Shown here: one piece after another, positions 30,839 through 40,220 of the stretch
Layout: each line of letters starts with the position of its first letter
Position numbering within the stretch: position 1 is the stretch's first letter
From: Streptomyces buecherae
GTDB taxonomy: Bacteria > Actinomycetota > Actinomycetes > Streptomycetales > Streptomycetaceae
Length of the DNA: 64,000 nt
NCBI RefSeq assembly: GCF_014295035.1
Contig: NZ_CP060404.1
Span: 5,430,501-5,494,500, forward strand
Direction of reading: 5' to 3'
Program-made: the position numbers and the translations under genes
The notes under the pieces: model-generated
Seen by the model: the letters and a program-made list of their open reading frames with translations, nothing else
Databases searched by the model: none
Told to the model about the DNA's origin: nothing

Positions 30839-32223
30839 CCGAAGGCTGCCCTTTTCTTGATCTGGCGCTGCACGGCGCGGGCCCTGCGGGCCACCTTGCG
30901 CACCGTGGGGTTGCGCGGCAGGAACGAGAGGTGGGAGGGGACCGCGCCGGGCAGGCCGAGCGCGGTCAGGCGGCGGCGCTTGAAGTACCGCCAGGTGTGG
31001 GCGTTGAGCTTGGCGGAGAGGTAGCGCTCGGCGGCCGGCCGCAGGTCCGGGTAGATCTTCGCCTGCATGGCGAAGCCGACGGCGGTGACCAGGCCGGTCA
31101 GCTCCTTGCCCGCGCGGTCGCCGGGCGGCGCCTGCCACGCCTGGACCGCGGCGTGGTCGTCGAGGTTGGGCAGCAGCGCGTCCACGATCGTCACCGGCAT
31201 GCGGTTGCTGTTCTGGTACGGCGTCAGCCGCTCCAGCAGCACCTCGGTACCGGTACGGGCGACGGGCAGGCCGTACAGGGCGCTCGCGGTGATCAGCGCG
31301 GTGGAGAAGCAGCCGACGACGAGGGACGGCCGGGTGCGCTGGTAGAGGACCTCGGCCAGCACCGGCGAGTCCACCACGGTCAGCTCGGCGCCGAGCGTGC
31401 TCGCCTCCGTCTCGAGGAGGCGCGACCAGCGGGCCGGCGCGGTCGGGTGCGGCTTGAAGACCACCTCGCGGTGGCCGAGCCTGACCACGCCGCGCAACAT
31501 CCGGACGTGCAGTTCCTCCTCCTCCTGCGGAGTGAGGATGTCGAGCGCCGACAGGTACTGGCCGAGCAGCAGCGCCGGGCCCTTGGTGCCGGGGACCGCG
31601 TCCGGGACGGTGACCTCGGGGGAGACCCCGGCGATCTCGGCGAGCACCTTGGTGAAGTGGTCGGTGGGCACGACCTCCGACGGGACGCCGAACTCGGTCA
31701 GCAGCAGCGGCTTGAGCCCCGGGACCAGGTCCAGGTGGAGCAGCCTGCGCACCCGCGTGCCGACCAGCGGGGAGAGCTTGTTACGGGTCGGCCCGTAGCT
31801 CATCAGGCCGTCCGCGTAGACGTCGAGCGGGGCGTTGGGGAACAGTCTGGCCACCGCGAGGGCCGGATTGACCTGGATCGATTCGAGGATGATCTCGATG
31901 TCGTCGTCGCCCAGGCCCCACAGCAGCCGCAGGTGTCGTTCCCACAGCGGCGCGTCGTCCGCGCGCGGGGACCAGCCGCCGGGGTGGAACGGGCTGATCG
32001 TCTCGTTCCAGGACAGCACGCCGTCGAACCGGGGGCGCAGCACCTCGAAGCCGGGCATCTCGTCCAGGCTCGGGGTGGTCTCCGGGATGGCCGCGTTGTT
32101 GCTGATCAGCAGCAGTCGGCGGTCGGCCTCCGCGAAGCAGTCCGCGTCGATGGCGGCGGCCAGCGTGGCGGCGCCGTACAGCGTGGACGCGAAGAAGATC
32201 TGGGTGCGGTTACGGGCGTTCAT
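30835..32223 (-). CDS. Polysialyltransferase-like glycosyltransferase
   Basis: A 462-residue cytoplasmic protein. It has the sparse motifs of bacterial sialyl/polysialyltransferases (GT38/GT52-like): the acidic-Gly motif in DVYADGLMSYGPTRN near residue 138, the HP motif in EVVFKPHPTAPARW near residue 263, and the Ser/Thr motif in VVGCFSTALITASALYGLP near residue 308. The tail is strongly basic, perhaps for membrane contact. It would add CMP-activated nonulosonic acid units to a growing chain. The ATG shares a base with the stop of the glycosyltransferase upstream (TGATG). Confidence 0.8.
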   Translation of the reverse strand: MNARNRTQIFFASTLYGAATLAAAIDADCFAEADRRLLLISNNAAIPETTPSLDEMPGFEVLRPRFDGVLSWNETISPFHPGGWSPRADDAPLWERHLRLLWGLGDDDIEIILESIQVNPALAVARLFPNAPLDVYADGLMSYGPTRNKLSPLVGTRVRRLLHLDLVPGLKPLLLTEFGVPSEVVPTDHFTKVLAEIAGVSPEVTVPDAVPGTKGPALLLGQYLSALDILTPQEEEELHVRMLRGVVRLGHREVVFKPHPTAPARWSRLLETEASTLGAELTVVDSPVLAEVLYQRTRPSLVVGCFSTALITASALYGLPVARTGTEVLLERLTPYQNSNRMPVTIVDALLPNLDDHAAVQAWQAPPGDRAGKELTGLVTAVGFAMQAKIYPDLRPAAERYLSAKLNAHTWRYFKRRRLTALGLPGAVPSHLSFLPRNPTVRKVARRARAVQRQIKKRAAFG

Positions 32224-33200
32224 CAGACCGCGACCTCCGGGCCGACGGGGCGGCGGCGCAGCTTGCGCAGCCGGGCGGCGCGATCGTAGTCCATCGCGTC
32301 CAGCGCCTCGTTCAGCACCTGCTGCGGCATCCGCTTCATCGCCGCCGCGCTCATGATGCGCAACTTACGTGCCACGGCCGGTTCAAACCTTTCGATGCCA
32401 CCAAGGTGATGGGAAATGATCGCACAATAGGTGCGCACGGCCTTCGGAAGAAAACGCGCGGCTTCCCGATCGCGCGACGTTTCCTCGATCACCTGGTCGA
32501 ACGCGCGAATGAAATCGAGCTGCCGGACGTCGCCGATCTGCGTCAGCGACGAGGCGACCCCGCGCCGGTAGAACACCCCGAGCATGCCCAGGACCGCGAA
32601 TGACTTGGCCTCGCGGTGCAGTTTCCAGATCCACGGCCGGTCCTCGGCGGTCCGCAGCCCGTCCCGGAAATGCAGCAGCCCGTCGTCGAGCAGCCGGCGG
32701 TGGTACATGCCGGCCCAGGCGAAGGCGTAGTCGACGGAGGTGGAGCGGTCGGACGGCAGGATCACGTCGCGCGGATTGAGCACCGTGTTGCGCAGGCCGA
32801 CCGGCACCCGGTGGATGGAGCGCGCCCGGTTGGTCACCTGCACGTGGTCGGTGCGCACGAAGTCGCAACCCAATTCCTCCATGGCGGCCAGGAGTTGTTC
32901 GTAGTACCCGGGGGCGAGCCAGTCGTCCCCGTCGAGGAAGGTCAGGTACTCGCCACGCGCCGCGTCCAGACCCGTGTTGCGCGCGGTGGCGAGCCCGCCG
33001 TTCTGTTCGTGCCGTACGAGGACCGCCCCGGGCAGGTCGCGCTCGGCGCGCTCCAACAGCTCGGGGGTCCCGTCCTTGGAAAAGTCGTCGACGAGAATGA
33101 ATTCGAAGTCCTCCCGCGCGTTGGCGCGCAGACTTCTCAGTGTGTCTGGTGCGTAGGTCTGCACGTTGTAGAACGGCACGATGACGGAGAGCTTAACCAC
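32223..33200 (-). CDS. Family 2 glycosyltransferase
   Basis: A 325-residue GT-A enzyme starting at GTG 33200. The N-terminus LSVIVPFYNVQTYAPDTLRSL, then EFILVDDFSKDGTPELL, GGLATARNTGLDAARGEYLTF and the DGDDWL (DxD) motif are typical of family 2. A downstream acidic segment, RTAEDRPWIWKLH, supplies the catalytic ED. The C-terminal region is basic. It begins the leftward operon and is divergent from the CMP-sugar synthesis genes, so it probably adds the non-nonulosonate sugar of the repeating unit. Confidence 0.9.
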   Translation of the reverse strand: MVKLSVIVPFYNVQTYAPDTLRSLRANAREDFEFILVDDFSKDGTPELLERAERDLPGAVLVRHEQNGGLATARNTGLDAARGEYLTFLDGDDWLAPGYYEQLLAAMEELGCDFVRTDHVQVTNRARSIHRVPVGLRNTVLNPRDVILPSDRSTSVDYAFAWAGMYHRRLLDDGLLHFRDGLRTAEDRPWIWKLHREAKSFAVLGMLGVFYRRGVASSLTQIGDVRQLDFIRAFDQVIEETSRDREAARFLPKAVRTYCAIISHHLGGIERFEPAVARKLRIMSAAAMKRMPQQVLNEALDAMDYDRAARLRKLRRRPVGPEVAV

Positions 33201-33387
33201 TCGGGTGACGGTAGGTGTCCGCCCGGCATTCGTCTTGACCTATGGCCTACGAGAAGGTGAACGAAGGAAGGCGGAATGGTTAACCCGCTGCTCTCACGGC
33301 CGGGTTCGCCAACAGTCGACATGCTGTTAACCGTTTGTTGCGTCTGTGTTGGGCCGTGACTCGCAAACCCTTCCTAGCGTCAGCGAC

Positions 33388-34728
33388 GTGCCCACCCGTA
33401 CCAATTCCCAGCCTCGCGTGGCCGTTCTCGCAGATTCCGACACTCGGTGGAAGTGGGGCGCGCTCACCGCACACCGCGTCGCACCGGACCACCGTCTCGA
33501 CGGATACCTGCTGCGAGGACGCGCGACCCCCACCGCCCGCCAGCTCTCCGAGGTCGGAGTGCACGCGGACGCCATGCGTGAGGTCACGGGCATCGAGTTC
33601 CTCCACGCGATAGAGCGCGAGCGCTACGACGCCGTGGTGCTCTCCTGTGTCGGCGGCGGCGTCCAGGCCATGCTGCACGCCCTCGGGCACGCCCTGCGCG
33701 ACGCCGGCCACCGCCCGGTCCTCATCACCGGCTACGTGGGCGTCGTCTACGAGAAGCTCGCCGACGGTCTGCTGCTGCGCAACGGCGCCGACATCGTGCT
33801 GGCCAACAGCCGCTACGACGCCGAGCGCTTCCGCGAGGTCTACCGCGGCGTCGGCGCCGACCCCGACGTGGTCGTCGAGTGCGCGCTGCCCTTCCTCGGC
33901 GGCGACCCGTACGACGAGACCGCGCGCACCCGGCGCCCCTACACCGGCGGCACCGTCGTCTTCGCCGTCCAGCCGTCCGTGCCCGACAACCGCGCCGACC
34001 GCGCCTACCTGCTGCGCCGCGCCGTCGAGCACGCCCGCAAGCACCCCGACCGCGAGGTCCTGGTCAAGCTGCGCAGCAAGCCGGGCGAGCACACCACGCA
34101 CATCGAGGAACTGCCCTACCAGAAGCTGGCCGACCGGCACGCGGGCACGCTGCCCAGCAACTTCCGACTCGTCTACGGGCACATGGGCGAGGTCCTGGAC
34201 AGCGCCGACCTGCTGGTGACGGTCAGCTCCACGGCCGCCCTCGAATCGCTGCACCGGAACATCCCCACCGCCATCCTCACCGACCTCGGCATCCGCGAGG
34301 GCCTGGGCAACCACCACTTCCTCGGCTCGGGCTGCCTGGCCTCCTGGGACCAGCTCGACACGGGCTACCGGCCCAAGGCCGACCCGGAGTGGGTCGAGCG
34401 GCAGGGCGTGGCCGCGGCCGACGGCGCGTACGAGCACGCCTTCGACGCGGTGCGCAACCGGCTTGAGGACCTGCTCACCGGCCCGCCGCTGCCGCCGGTC
34501 ACCCCGTACTACACGGCCGTCACCGCGCCCGGCTACCTGCCGCGCATCCTGGGCCGCTACGGCTTCCAGGCCGACGGCAGCCCGCGGCCCGGCGTCAGCG
34601 TCGAGCCGCAGGACGCCTCCGGGCTCAAGCGGGTCGTCCGTAACACGATGCGCGAGGCCGCGCGCGGCGCCTACCGGCACGGCGTGCAGCGGGTCGCCCC
34701 CGTCATCCGCCGCATGGGGGAGCTGTGA
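33388..34728 (+). CDS. Putative glycosyltransferase (DUF6716-like) of the nonulosonate operon
   Basis: A 446-residue protein. GTG 33388 is used because family-like sequence starts soon after it; no clear ribosome site is present, so a leaderless transcript is possible. Rossmann-like features include PRVAVLADSDTRWKWGALTAHRVAP, VVLSCVGGGVQAMLHAL, VLITGYVGVVYEKLADGLLLRNGADIVLAN and LVYGHMGEVLDSADLLVTVSSTAALESLHRNIP-type sequence, the last resembling the donor-binding end of GT-B enzymes. It ends where the NeuA-like region begins. I recall this family as DUF6716, but that name is from memory. Confidence 0.7.
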   Translation: MPTRTNSQPRVAVLADSDTRWKWGALTAHRVAPDHRLDGYLLRGRATPTARQLSEVGVHADAMREVTGIEFLHAIERERYDAVVLSCVGGGVQAMLHALGHALRDAGHRPVLITGYVGVVYEKLADGLLLRNGADIVLANSRYDAERFREVYRGVGADPDVVVECALPFLGGDPYDETARTRRPYTGGTVVFAVQPSVPDNRADRAYLLRRAVEHARKHPDREVLVKLRSKPGEHTTHIEELPYQKLADRHAGTLPSNFRLVYGHMGEVLDSADLLVTVSSTAALESLHRNIPTAILTDLGIREGLGNHHFLGSGCLASWDQLDTGYRPKADPEWVERQGVAAADGAYEHAFDAVRNRLEDLLTGPPLPPVTPYYTAVTAPGYLPRILGRYGFQADGSPRPGVSVEPQDASGLKRVVRNTMREAARGAYRHGVQRVAPVIRRMGEL

Positions 34729-34952
34729 CGCCCGCGCCCGGCGAGCGCACCACCGCGGGGCCCCAGGAGCCGACCGCGGGCCCGGCGCCCGCGACCGAAC
34801 CGCCCGCGACCGCACAAGACCACCCCACCACCGACGCCCACCCGACCAGGCCGCCGCGGGACCGGCAGGTCACACCGGGGGCGCCCCCCACCCACCCCGG
34901 CGCACCGCGCCACGAACCACCAGGCGCGCAGCGCCACGAGTCAGGAGCCGCC

Positions 34953-36308
34953 ATGTCCACCTCGGAGCCCGCAGGACGCGCCAGCGCGCCGGGCACAAGC
35001 ACGACGGCCGAGGGCCGCGACGGCGAACGGGCCGGGGGCGACCGGGTGCTCGCGGTGATCCCCGCGCGCGGCGGCTCCAAGGGCGTGCCCGCCAAGAACC
35101 TCGCCGCCGTCGGCGGCGTGCCGCTGGTGGCCCGCGCCGTACGCGAGTGCCGCGCCAGCCGGCTGGTCACCGACGTCGTCGTCTCCACCGACGACCCGGG
35201 CATCGCCGCCGCCGCGCGCGGCGCCGGCGCCGACGTCATCCAGCGCCCCACCGCCATCGCCGGCGACACCGCCACCAGCGAGGCGGCCGTGCTGCACGCC
35301 ATGGACGCGCACGAGGCCGGGCACGACGGGCCCGGCAGCACGCGGGTGGTGCTGCTCGTGCAGTGCACCAGCCCGTTCATCACCCGCGAGGACATCGACG
35401 GCGTCGTGGGCGCCATCCTCGACGGCGGCGCCGACACCGCGCTGACCGTCGCCCCCTTCCACGGCTTCGTCTGGCGCGACGCGGACGAGGCCGGCGAGGC
35501 CGACGCGACCGGCGAGGCCGACGCGCGGACAGCCACGGCCGGCGAGGCCAGCGGCGGCTTCGGCGTCAACCACGACAAGTCGTTCCGCCCGCGCCGCCAG
35601 GACCGGCCGCAGGACCTGCTGGAGACCGGCGCCGCCTACGGCATGCGCGCCGACGGCTTCCGCGTCCACAAGCACCGCTTCTTCGGCCACACCGCGCTGG
35701 TACGGACCGACGCCGCCCGGGTCCTGGAGATCGACGACCCGCACGACCTGGAGCGCGCCCGCGCCCTCGCCCCGCTCCTGGACGGGCCGGGACCGAAGGC
35801 CCGCGGCGACTACCTCCCCACCCACCTGCCCACCCGCGACGACATCGACGCGGTGGTCATCGACTTCGACGGCACCCAGACGGACGACAGGGTGCTGATC
35901 GACTCCGAAGGACGCGAACTCGTCGCCGTACACCGCGGCGACGGGCTCGGTATCGCGGCGATGCGCCGAGCCGGCATCCCGCTGCTGATCCTGTCCACGG
36001 AGCAGAACCCGGTCGTCGCCGCGCGGGCCCGCAAGCTGCGGGTTCCCGTACTCCACGGCATCGACCGCAAGGACCTCGCACTGAAGCAGTGGTGCGAGGA
36101 GCAGGGCATCGCGCCCGAGCGCGTGCTCTATGTCGGCAACGACGTCAACGACCTCCCGTGCTTCGGCCTCGTCGGCTGGCCCGTGGCGGTCGCCGGTGCG
36201 CACGACGTCGTACGTGGCGCCGCACGCGCGGTCACCTCCACCCCCGGAGGAGACGGTGCGATCCGCGAGATCGCCTCGTGGATTCTTGGAAAGGAACTGT
36301 CTTCATGA
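34953..36308 (+). CDS. neuA: CMP-nonulosonate synthetase fused to a HAD phosphatase
   Basis: A 451-residue bifunctional enzyme. ATG 34953 is preferred for its AGGAG 6 nt upstream; an in-frame GTG at 34725 overlapping the previous stop would add a disordered 76-residue leader. The first half is an acylneuraminate cytidylyltransferase: VLAVIPARGGSKGVPAKNLA, VVSTDDPGIA and VLLVQCTSPFITREDI. The second half is a KdsC/HAD phosphatase: AVVIDFDGTQTDDR, then LILSTEQNPVVAARA and LYVGNDVNDLPCF. The fusion would both remove phosphate from the 9-phosphate sugar and activate it with CTP. An Ala/Glu/Asp-rich insert lies in the first domain. Confidence 0.88.
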   Translation: MSTSEPAGRASAPGTSTTAEGRDGERAGGDRVLAVIPARGGSKGVPAKNLAAVGGVPLVARAVRECRASRLVTDVVVSTDDPGIAAAARGAGADVIQRPTAIAGDTATSEAAVLHAMDAHEAGHDGPGSTRVVLLVQCTSPFITREDIDGVVGAILDGGADTALTVAPFHGFVWRDADEAGEADATGEADARTATAGEASGGFGVNHDKSFRPRRQDRPQDLLETGAAYGMRADGFRVHKHRFFGHTALVRTDAARVLEIDDPHDLERARALAPLLDGPGPKARGDYLPTHLPTRDDIDAVVIDFDGTQTDDRVLIDSEGRELVAVHRGDGLGIAAMRRAGIPLLILSTEQNPVVAARARKLRVPVLHGIDRKDLALKQWCEEQGIAPERVLYVGNDVNDLPCFGLVGWPVAVAGAHDVVRGAARAVTSTPGGDGAIREIASWILGKELSS

Positions 36309-37228
36309 GCTCCACCCGCCTCCGCACCCTCGGCGCCAAGACCGCGGGGCCCGGCCAGCCGGTCTACGTCACCGGTGAGATCGGCATCAACCACAACGGT
36401 GACCTGGAGAACGCGTTCAAGCTGATCGACGTCGCCGCCGACGCCGGCTGTGACGCGGTCAAGTTCCAGAAGCGCACCCCGGAGATCTGCACCCCGCGCG
36501 ACCAGTGGGACATCGAGCGCGACACGCCCTGGGGCCGGATGACGTACATCGACTACCGGCACCGCGTCGAGTTCGGCGAGGACGAGTACCGCAAGATCGA
36601 CGAGCACTGCAAGAAGCGCGGCATCGACTGGTTCGCCTCCCCGTGGGACACCGAGGCCGTCGCCTTCCTGGAGAAGTTCGACCTCCCGGCGCACAAGGTG
36701 GCCTCCGCCTCGCTGACCGATGACGAGCTGCTGCGCGCGCTGCGCGCCACCGGCCGCACGATCATCCTCTCGACGGGCATGTCCACGCCGAAGCAGATCC
36801 GGCACGCGGTCGAGGTGCTGGGCAGCGACAACATCCTGCTCTGCCACGCCACCTCCACCTACCCGGCCAAGGCCGAGGAGCTGAACCTGCGGGTCATCAA
36901 CACCCTGCAGGCCGAGTACCCCAACGTGCCGATCGGCTACTCGGGCCACGAGACGGGCCTGCAGACCACGCTCGCCGCGGTCGCGCTCGGCGCCACCTTC
37001 GTGGAGCGCCACATCACCCTCGACCGCGCCATGTGGGGCTCGGACCAGGCCGCCTCCGTGGAGCCGCAGGGCCTGCAGCGCCTGGTCCGCGACATCCGCA
37101 CCATCGAGGAGTCCCTCGGTGACGGCGTCAAGAAGGTGTACGAGAGCGAGCTCGGCCCGATGAAGAAGCTGCGCCGCGTCACCGGCGTCATCGCCGAGTC
37201 CGAGGAGCGCGAGCCCGCCGCCGTGTGA
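36305..37228 (+). CDS. neuB: N-acetylneuraminate/Kdn synthase family protein without SAF domain
   Basis: A 307-residue protein whose ATG overlaps the preceding stop. The NeuB barrel is complete: VTGEIGINHNGDLENAFKLID, AGCDAVKFQKRTPE, WFASPWDTEAVAFLEKFDLPAHKVAS-type sequence, IILSTGMST, LCHATSTYP, IGYSGHETG and ATFVERHITLDRAMWGSDQ. It condenses phosphoenolpyruvate with a mannose-type acceptor. Standard NeuB proteins have about 345 residues with a C-terminal SAF (antifreeze-like) domain; this one ends soon after the barrel. No NeuC epimerase is nearby, which fits Kdn rather than N-acetylneuraminic acid. Confidence 0.85.
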   Translation: MSSTRLRTLGAKTAGPGQPVYVTGEIGINHNGDLENAFKLIDVAADAGCDAVKFQKRTPEICTPRDQWDIERDTPWGRMTYIDYRHRVEFGEDEYRKIDEHCKKRGIDWFASPWDTEAVAFLEKFDLPAHKVASASLTDDELLRALRATGRTIILSTGMSTPKQIRHAVEVLGSDNILLCHATSTYPAKAEELNLRVINTLQAEYPNVPIGYSGHETGLQTTLAAVALGATFVERHITLDRAMWGSDQAASVEPQGLQRLVRDIRTIEESLGDGVKKVYESELGPMKKLRRVTGVIAESEEREPAAV

Positions 37229-37346
37229 CCCGTGTCCACGGGCCGTGGGCACGCCGCGCCGCCTTCCGGGCCAGGCACCCGGCAACTCCCGTCGGCAGTG
37301 CGGCCTCGTCGCGAGGCGAGGCCGCCGAGAGCGTGAGGTAGACCTC

Positions 37347-38675
37347 GTGAGCTCAACCACAGGGCCGCTCGGCCCTGTTCCGGAACCGACCCCCACCGCG
37401 GGTGGGGCCGGTTCCGAACGCCGCGTCCGGGCGCTGCCCGGGCGCGGCGCGTCCACCCAGGACGCCGCCCCGGGCAGCACGCTCGCCTTCGTGGAGAGCC
37501 CGGTGCAATTGTTGAATGTTCTGGAGTGGGCCTACGCCGACGCGCTGCGCGCGTCAAAGGACACCGACGCGCTGCGCGCGTTGGGAAGCACTGACGCGCT
37601 CCGCGCGACTGAGGGTGCTGACGCGCCGCGCGTGGCGGCCGGCGACGCGGACGGTTCCGGCGCCCCGGCGGGCGCCAGGGCCGGAGGGGACACCGGTGTT
37701 GGGGCACCGGGGGACCTGACCGTCATCGTGCTGTCACCGCACGACCCGATGACCCGTGGCCAGCTCCGTCGGATGGCGGAGCTGGCCAGGGAAGAGGGCG
37801 TGCGGGTGCGCTGGGAGGAGGCGCGGGGCGGCGCGTCCGCGCCGTTCCGCACCATCAGCGGCCTGGCCTCGCTGCTGCGCGCCGCGCGACGCATCGTCAT
37901 CGGCGACCCGTTCTCGCGCTACGTGCAACTCCTGCTGAACATGGCCAAGGCCCGCGACCTGGTCGTCGTGGACGACGGCACGGCCACCATGGAGTTCATC
38001 TCCCAACTGGCGCGCGGGGAACGCCTCGAACGCTGGCACCGGCGCGGCAGCCGTGGCGCGCGCGACCTGGTGTTCGCGCCGGTCTCGGCGGGCGCGCGGC
38101 GCCGGCTGACGCCGGGTGAGCACCGCCGGGTCGAGGTGTTCAGCTCGATGCCGGTGGACCCGCCGCCCGGCGTCACGGTCACCTCCAACACGTTCGCCTG
38201 GACCCGGGCCCGGTTCGGCCCGCCCAAGCTGACGGGCGGCACCGACCTGGTGGGCACCTCGCTGGTGGAGACCGGCGTGGTGGACCTGGAGCGGTACGTG
38301 GAGGCGGTCACGGCGCTGACCCGTGAGCACGGGGCCACGCGCTACTTCGCGCACCGCAAGGAGGCCACCGACAAGCTGCACCGGATCAGCGTCGAGGTGG
38401 GTCTGGAGATCGTGCGGCCCGACCTCCCGCTGGAGCTGATCGCCCGGCGCGGTCCCATAGGGCGGATGATCTTGAGTTTTCCCTCGACGGTCGTGCACAC
38501 GCTGCCGCTGGCGCTCGCGGGCACCGGCATCAAGGTCGCCGTGTGTGACGTCGATCCGGCCTGGTTGACCTCGAACGCCTCGCCGCGCGCCCAGGGGTTC
38601 CTGTCCGGCGTCACGGGCACCGCCCGTGACGTGCACAGACTCCCGTACGCGCCGGCTTCGCCGAGCCAGCCGTAG
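37347..38675 (+). CDS. Second polysialyltransferase-like protein with a 9-residue tandem repeat
   Basis: A 442-residue protein; GTG 37347 follows a GTGAGG site. After a disordered start comes TLAFVESPVQLLNVLEWAYAD, typical of GT52/polysialyltransferase N-termini, then a low-complexity insert, then LTVIVLSPHDPMTRGQLRRM. The acidic-Gly motif is LVVVDDGTATMEFISQL, the HP-like motif is TRYFAHRKEATDKLH, and the Ser/Thr motif is LSFPSTVVHTLPLALAG. It is 118 nt after neuB and followed by a strong terminator, so it ends the rightward operon. Two such transferases, one per operon, suggest two linkage specificities. Confidence 0.7.
   Translation: MSSTTGPLGPVPEPTPTAGGAGSERRVRALPGRGASTQDAAPGSTLAFVESPVQLLNVLEWAYADALRASKDTDALRALGSTDALRATEGADAPRVAAGDADGSGAPAGARAGGDTGVGAPGDLTVIVLSPHDPMTRGQLRRMAELAREEGVRVRWEEARGGASAPFRTISGLASLLRAARRIVIGDPFSRYVQLLLNMAKARDLVVVDDGTATMEFISQLARGERLERWHRRGSRGARDLVFAPVSAGARRRLTPGEHRRVEVFSSMPVDPPPGVTVTSNTFAWTRARFGPPKLTGGTDLVGTSLVETGVVDLERYVEAVTALTREHGATRYFAHRKEATDKLHRISVEVGLEIVRPDLPLELIARRGPIGRMILSFPSTVVHTLPLALAGTGIKVAVCDVDPAWLTSNASPRAQGFLSGVTGTARDVHRLPYAPASPSQP
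37539..37637 (+). repeat. 27-bp imperfect tandem repeat inside the second transferase gene
   Basis: Three full 27-bp units (37539, 37566, 37593) and a partial fourth begin with GACGCG and encode the 9-residue unit DALRA plus four variable residues. It interrupts the first alpha-beta unit of the predicted transferase. In-frame length change is possible between strains. Confidence 0.8.
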
Positions 38676-38690
38676 CCTCGCCGCAGTCCC

Positions 38691-38719
38691 CGGTCCGCTC
38701 ACCCTGGGTGAGCGGACCG
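38691..38719 (+). terminator. Terminator of the nonulosonate operon
   Basis: CGGTCCGCTCACC and GGTGAGCGGACCG form a perfect 13-bp stem with a 3-nt loop, 15 nt after the stop of the second polysialyltransferase-like gene. Confidence 0.85.
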
Positions 38720-38864
38720 CCGTTCGATGGGCGAGCACAAACAGCGTTCATACCCCATCGGGTCGCCACTCATGCGACCAGCGGCCCGATTTTTCTTCCC
38801 CTAACGGGCTGAACTTTTGTTGATCGCCGCGCAGTTGCCCCGCGTGGCGTCTTACGCTGCACGC

Positions 38865-40220
38865 GTGAACCACGTAACGCCCCGCGACCTTGAGCCCGAA
38901 GCCACCGTCGAAGCCGAGCTGCCCGGTGTCACCGCAGAGGCCGAGCTGCCCGGTCGGCTGCCCGCCGCGCTGTGCGCCGAACTGACCGCGTTCCGCCGGG
39001 ACTTGCACATGCACCCCGAGCTGGGGAACCGCGAGTTCCGGACCACCGCGGCCATCAAGGCCAGACTGGAGCAGGCCGGCCTCGCGCCGCGCGTCCTGTC
39101 CACCGGCACCGGCCTCGTGTGCGACATCGACCCGGCCCGGCTCATCGACGACGGCGCGGCCGAGCGGGGCGAGGGGGACGCGCGCTCGGCGTACGGCGGC
39201 GGGTACCCGGGCGACGGCGCGGGCGCCCGCCGGGACGACGGCCGGCCCTTCCTCGCGCTGCGCGCCGACATCGACGCGTTGCCGATCCCGGACACCAAGA
39301 ACGTCGCGTACCGCTCGACCGTGCCCGACCGGGCGCACGCCTGCGGGCACGACGTGCACACCACCGTGGTGCTCGGGGCCGGCCTCGTCCTGGCCGAGCT
39401 GGCCCGCGAGGGCAGGCTGCCGCACCCGGTGCGGCTGATCTTCCAGCCGGCCGAGGAGGTGCTGCCCGGCGGGGCCGCCGACATCATCGAGGACGGCGTG
39501 CTGGACGGGGTGGGCCGGATCATCGCCGTGCACTGCGACCCGCGGGTGGACGTCGGGCGGCTCGGGCTGCGCGTCGGCCCCATCACCTCGGCCTGCGACC
39601 GGGTGGAGATCGCCCTCGACGGCGCGGGCGGGCACACCGCCCGGCCGCATCTGACCACCGACATGGTCACCGCCGCGGCCAAGGTCGCCACCGAGGTTCC
39701 CGCGGTGCTCAGCCGCCGCGTGGACACCCGCTCCGGGCTGGCGCTGACCTGGGGCCGTATCGCCTCGGGTCACGCCTCCAACGTCATCCCGCAACACGCC
39801 GAGCTGTCCGGCACGGTGCGCTGCCTCGACCTGCCGGGCTGGCGCTCGGCGCCCGACCTGGTGCACGCCGCGATCGAGGAGGTCGCCACGTTGCACCGGG
39901 CGAAGTTCGAGATCAACTACATCCGTGGGGTGCCGCCGGTCGTCAACGAGCCGGACGTGACCGAGCTGCTGCGGCGCGCGATGTCGGCCCGGCGCGGCGC
40001 GGACTCCGTCGAGGACACCGAGCAGAGCCTGGGCGGCGAGGACTTCTCCTGGTACCTGGAGCACGTTCCGGGCGCGATGGCCAGGCTCGGGGTGCGCCGC
40101 GTCGGCGACACCACCCGCCGCGACCTGCACGCCGGGGACTTCGACGTGGACGAGGAGGCCATCGAGGTGGGGGTGGAGCTCTTCACGGCCGCCGCTTTGC
40201 TCGATCGCAACCTTCCGTAG
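38865..40220 (+). CDS. M20-family amidohydrolase
   Basis: A 451-residue metallopeptidase-fold enzyme. GTG 38865 is chosen; a TTACGCT element about 8 nt upstream and no ribosome site suggest leaderless translation. M20D motifs: FRRDLHMHPELGNREF, FLALRADIDALPIPD, HACGHDVHTTVVLGAGL, IFQPAEEVLPGG and GHTARPHLTTD, with a C-terminal GGEDFSWYL. The metal-binding His, Asp, Glu and His residues are present. Family members hydrolyse N-acyl amino acids, hippurate or indole-amide conjugates. The spacing to the following nucleoside transporter suggests a separate unit. Confidence 0.88.
   Translation: MNHVTPRDLEPEATVEAELPGVTAEAELPGRLPAALCAELTAFRRDLHMHPELGNREFRTTAAIKARLEQAGLAPRVLSTGTGLVCDIDPARLIDDGAAERGEGDARSAYGGGYPGDGAGARRDDGRPFLALRADIDALPIPDTKNVAYRSTVPDRAHACGHDVHTTVVLGAGLVLAELAREGRLPHPVRLIFQPAEEVLPGGAADIIEDGVLDGVGRIIAVHCDPRVDVGRLGLRVGPITSACDRVEIALDGAGGHTARPHLTTDMVTAAAKVATEVPAVLSRRVDTRSGLALTWGRIASGHASNVIPQHAELSGTVRCLDLPGWRSAPDLVHAAIEEVATLHRAKFEINYIRGVPPVVNEPDVTELLRRAMSARRGADSVEDTEQSLGGEDFSWYLEHVPGAMARLGVRRVGDTTRRDLHAGDFDVDEEAIEVGVELFTAAALLDRNLP

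Noticed and set aside
34725..34952. GTG 34725 as the start of the CMP-synthetase fusion
   Set aside because: It overlaps the previous stop nicely, but the added residues are Pro/Thr-rich and AGGAG precedes ATG 34953. It cannot be fully excluded.
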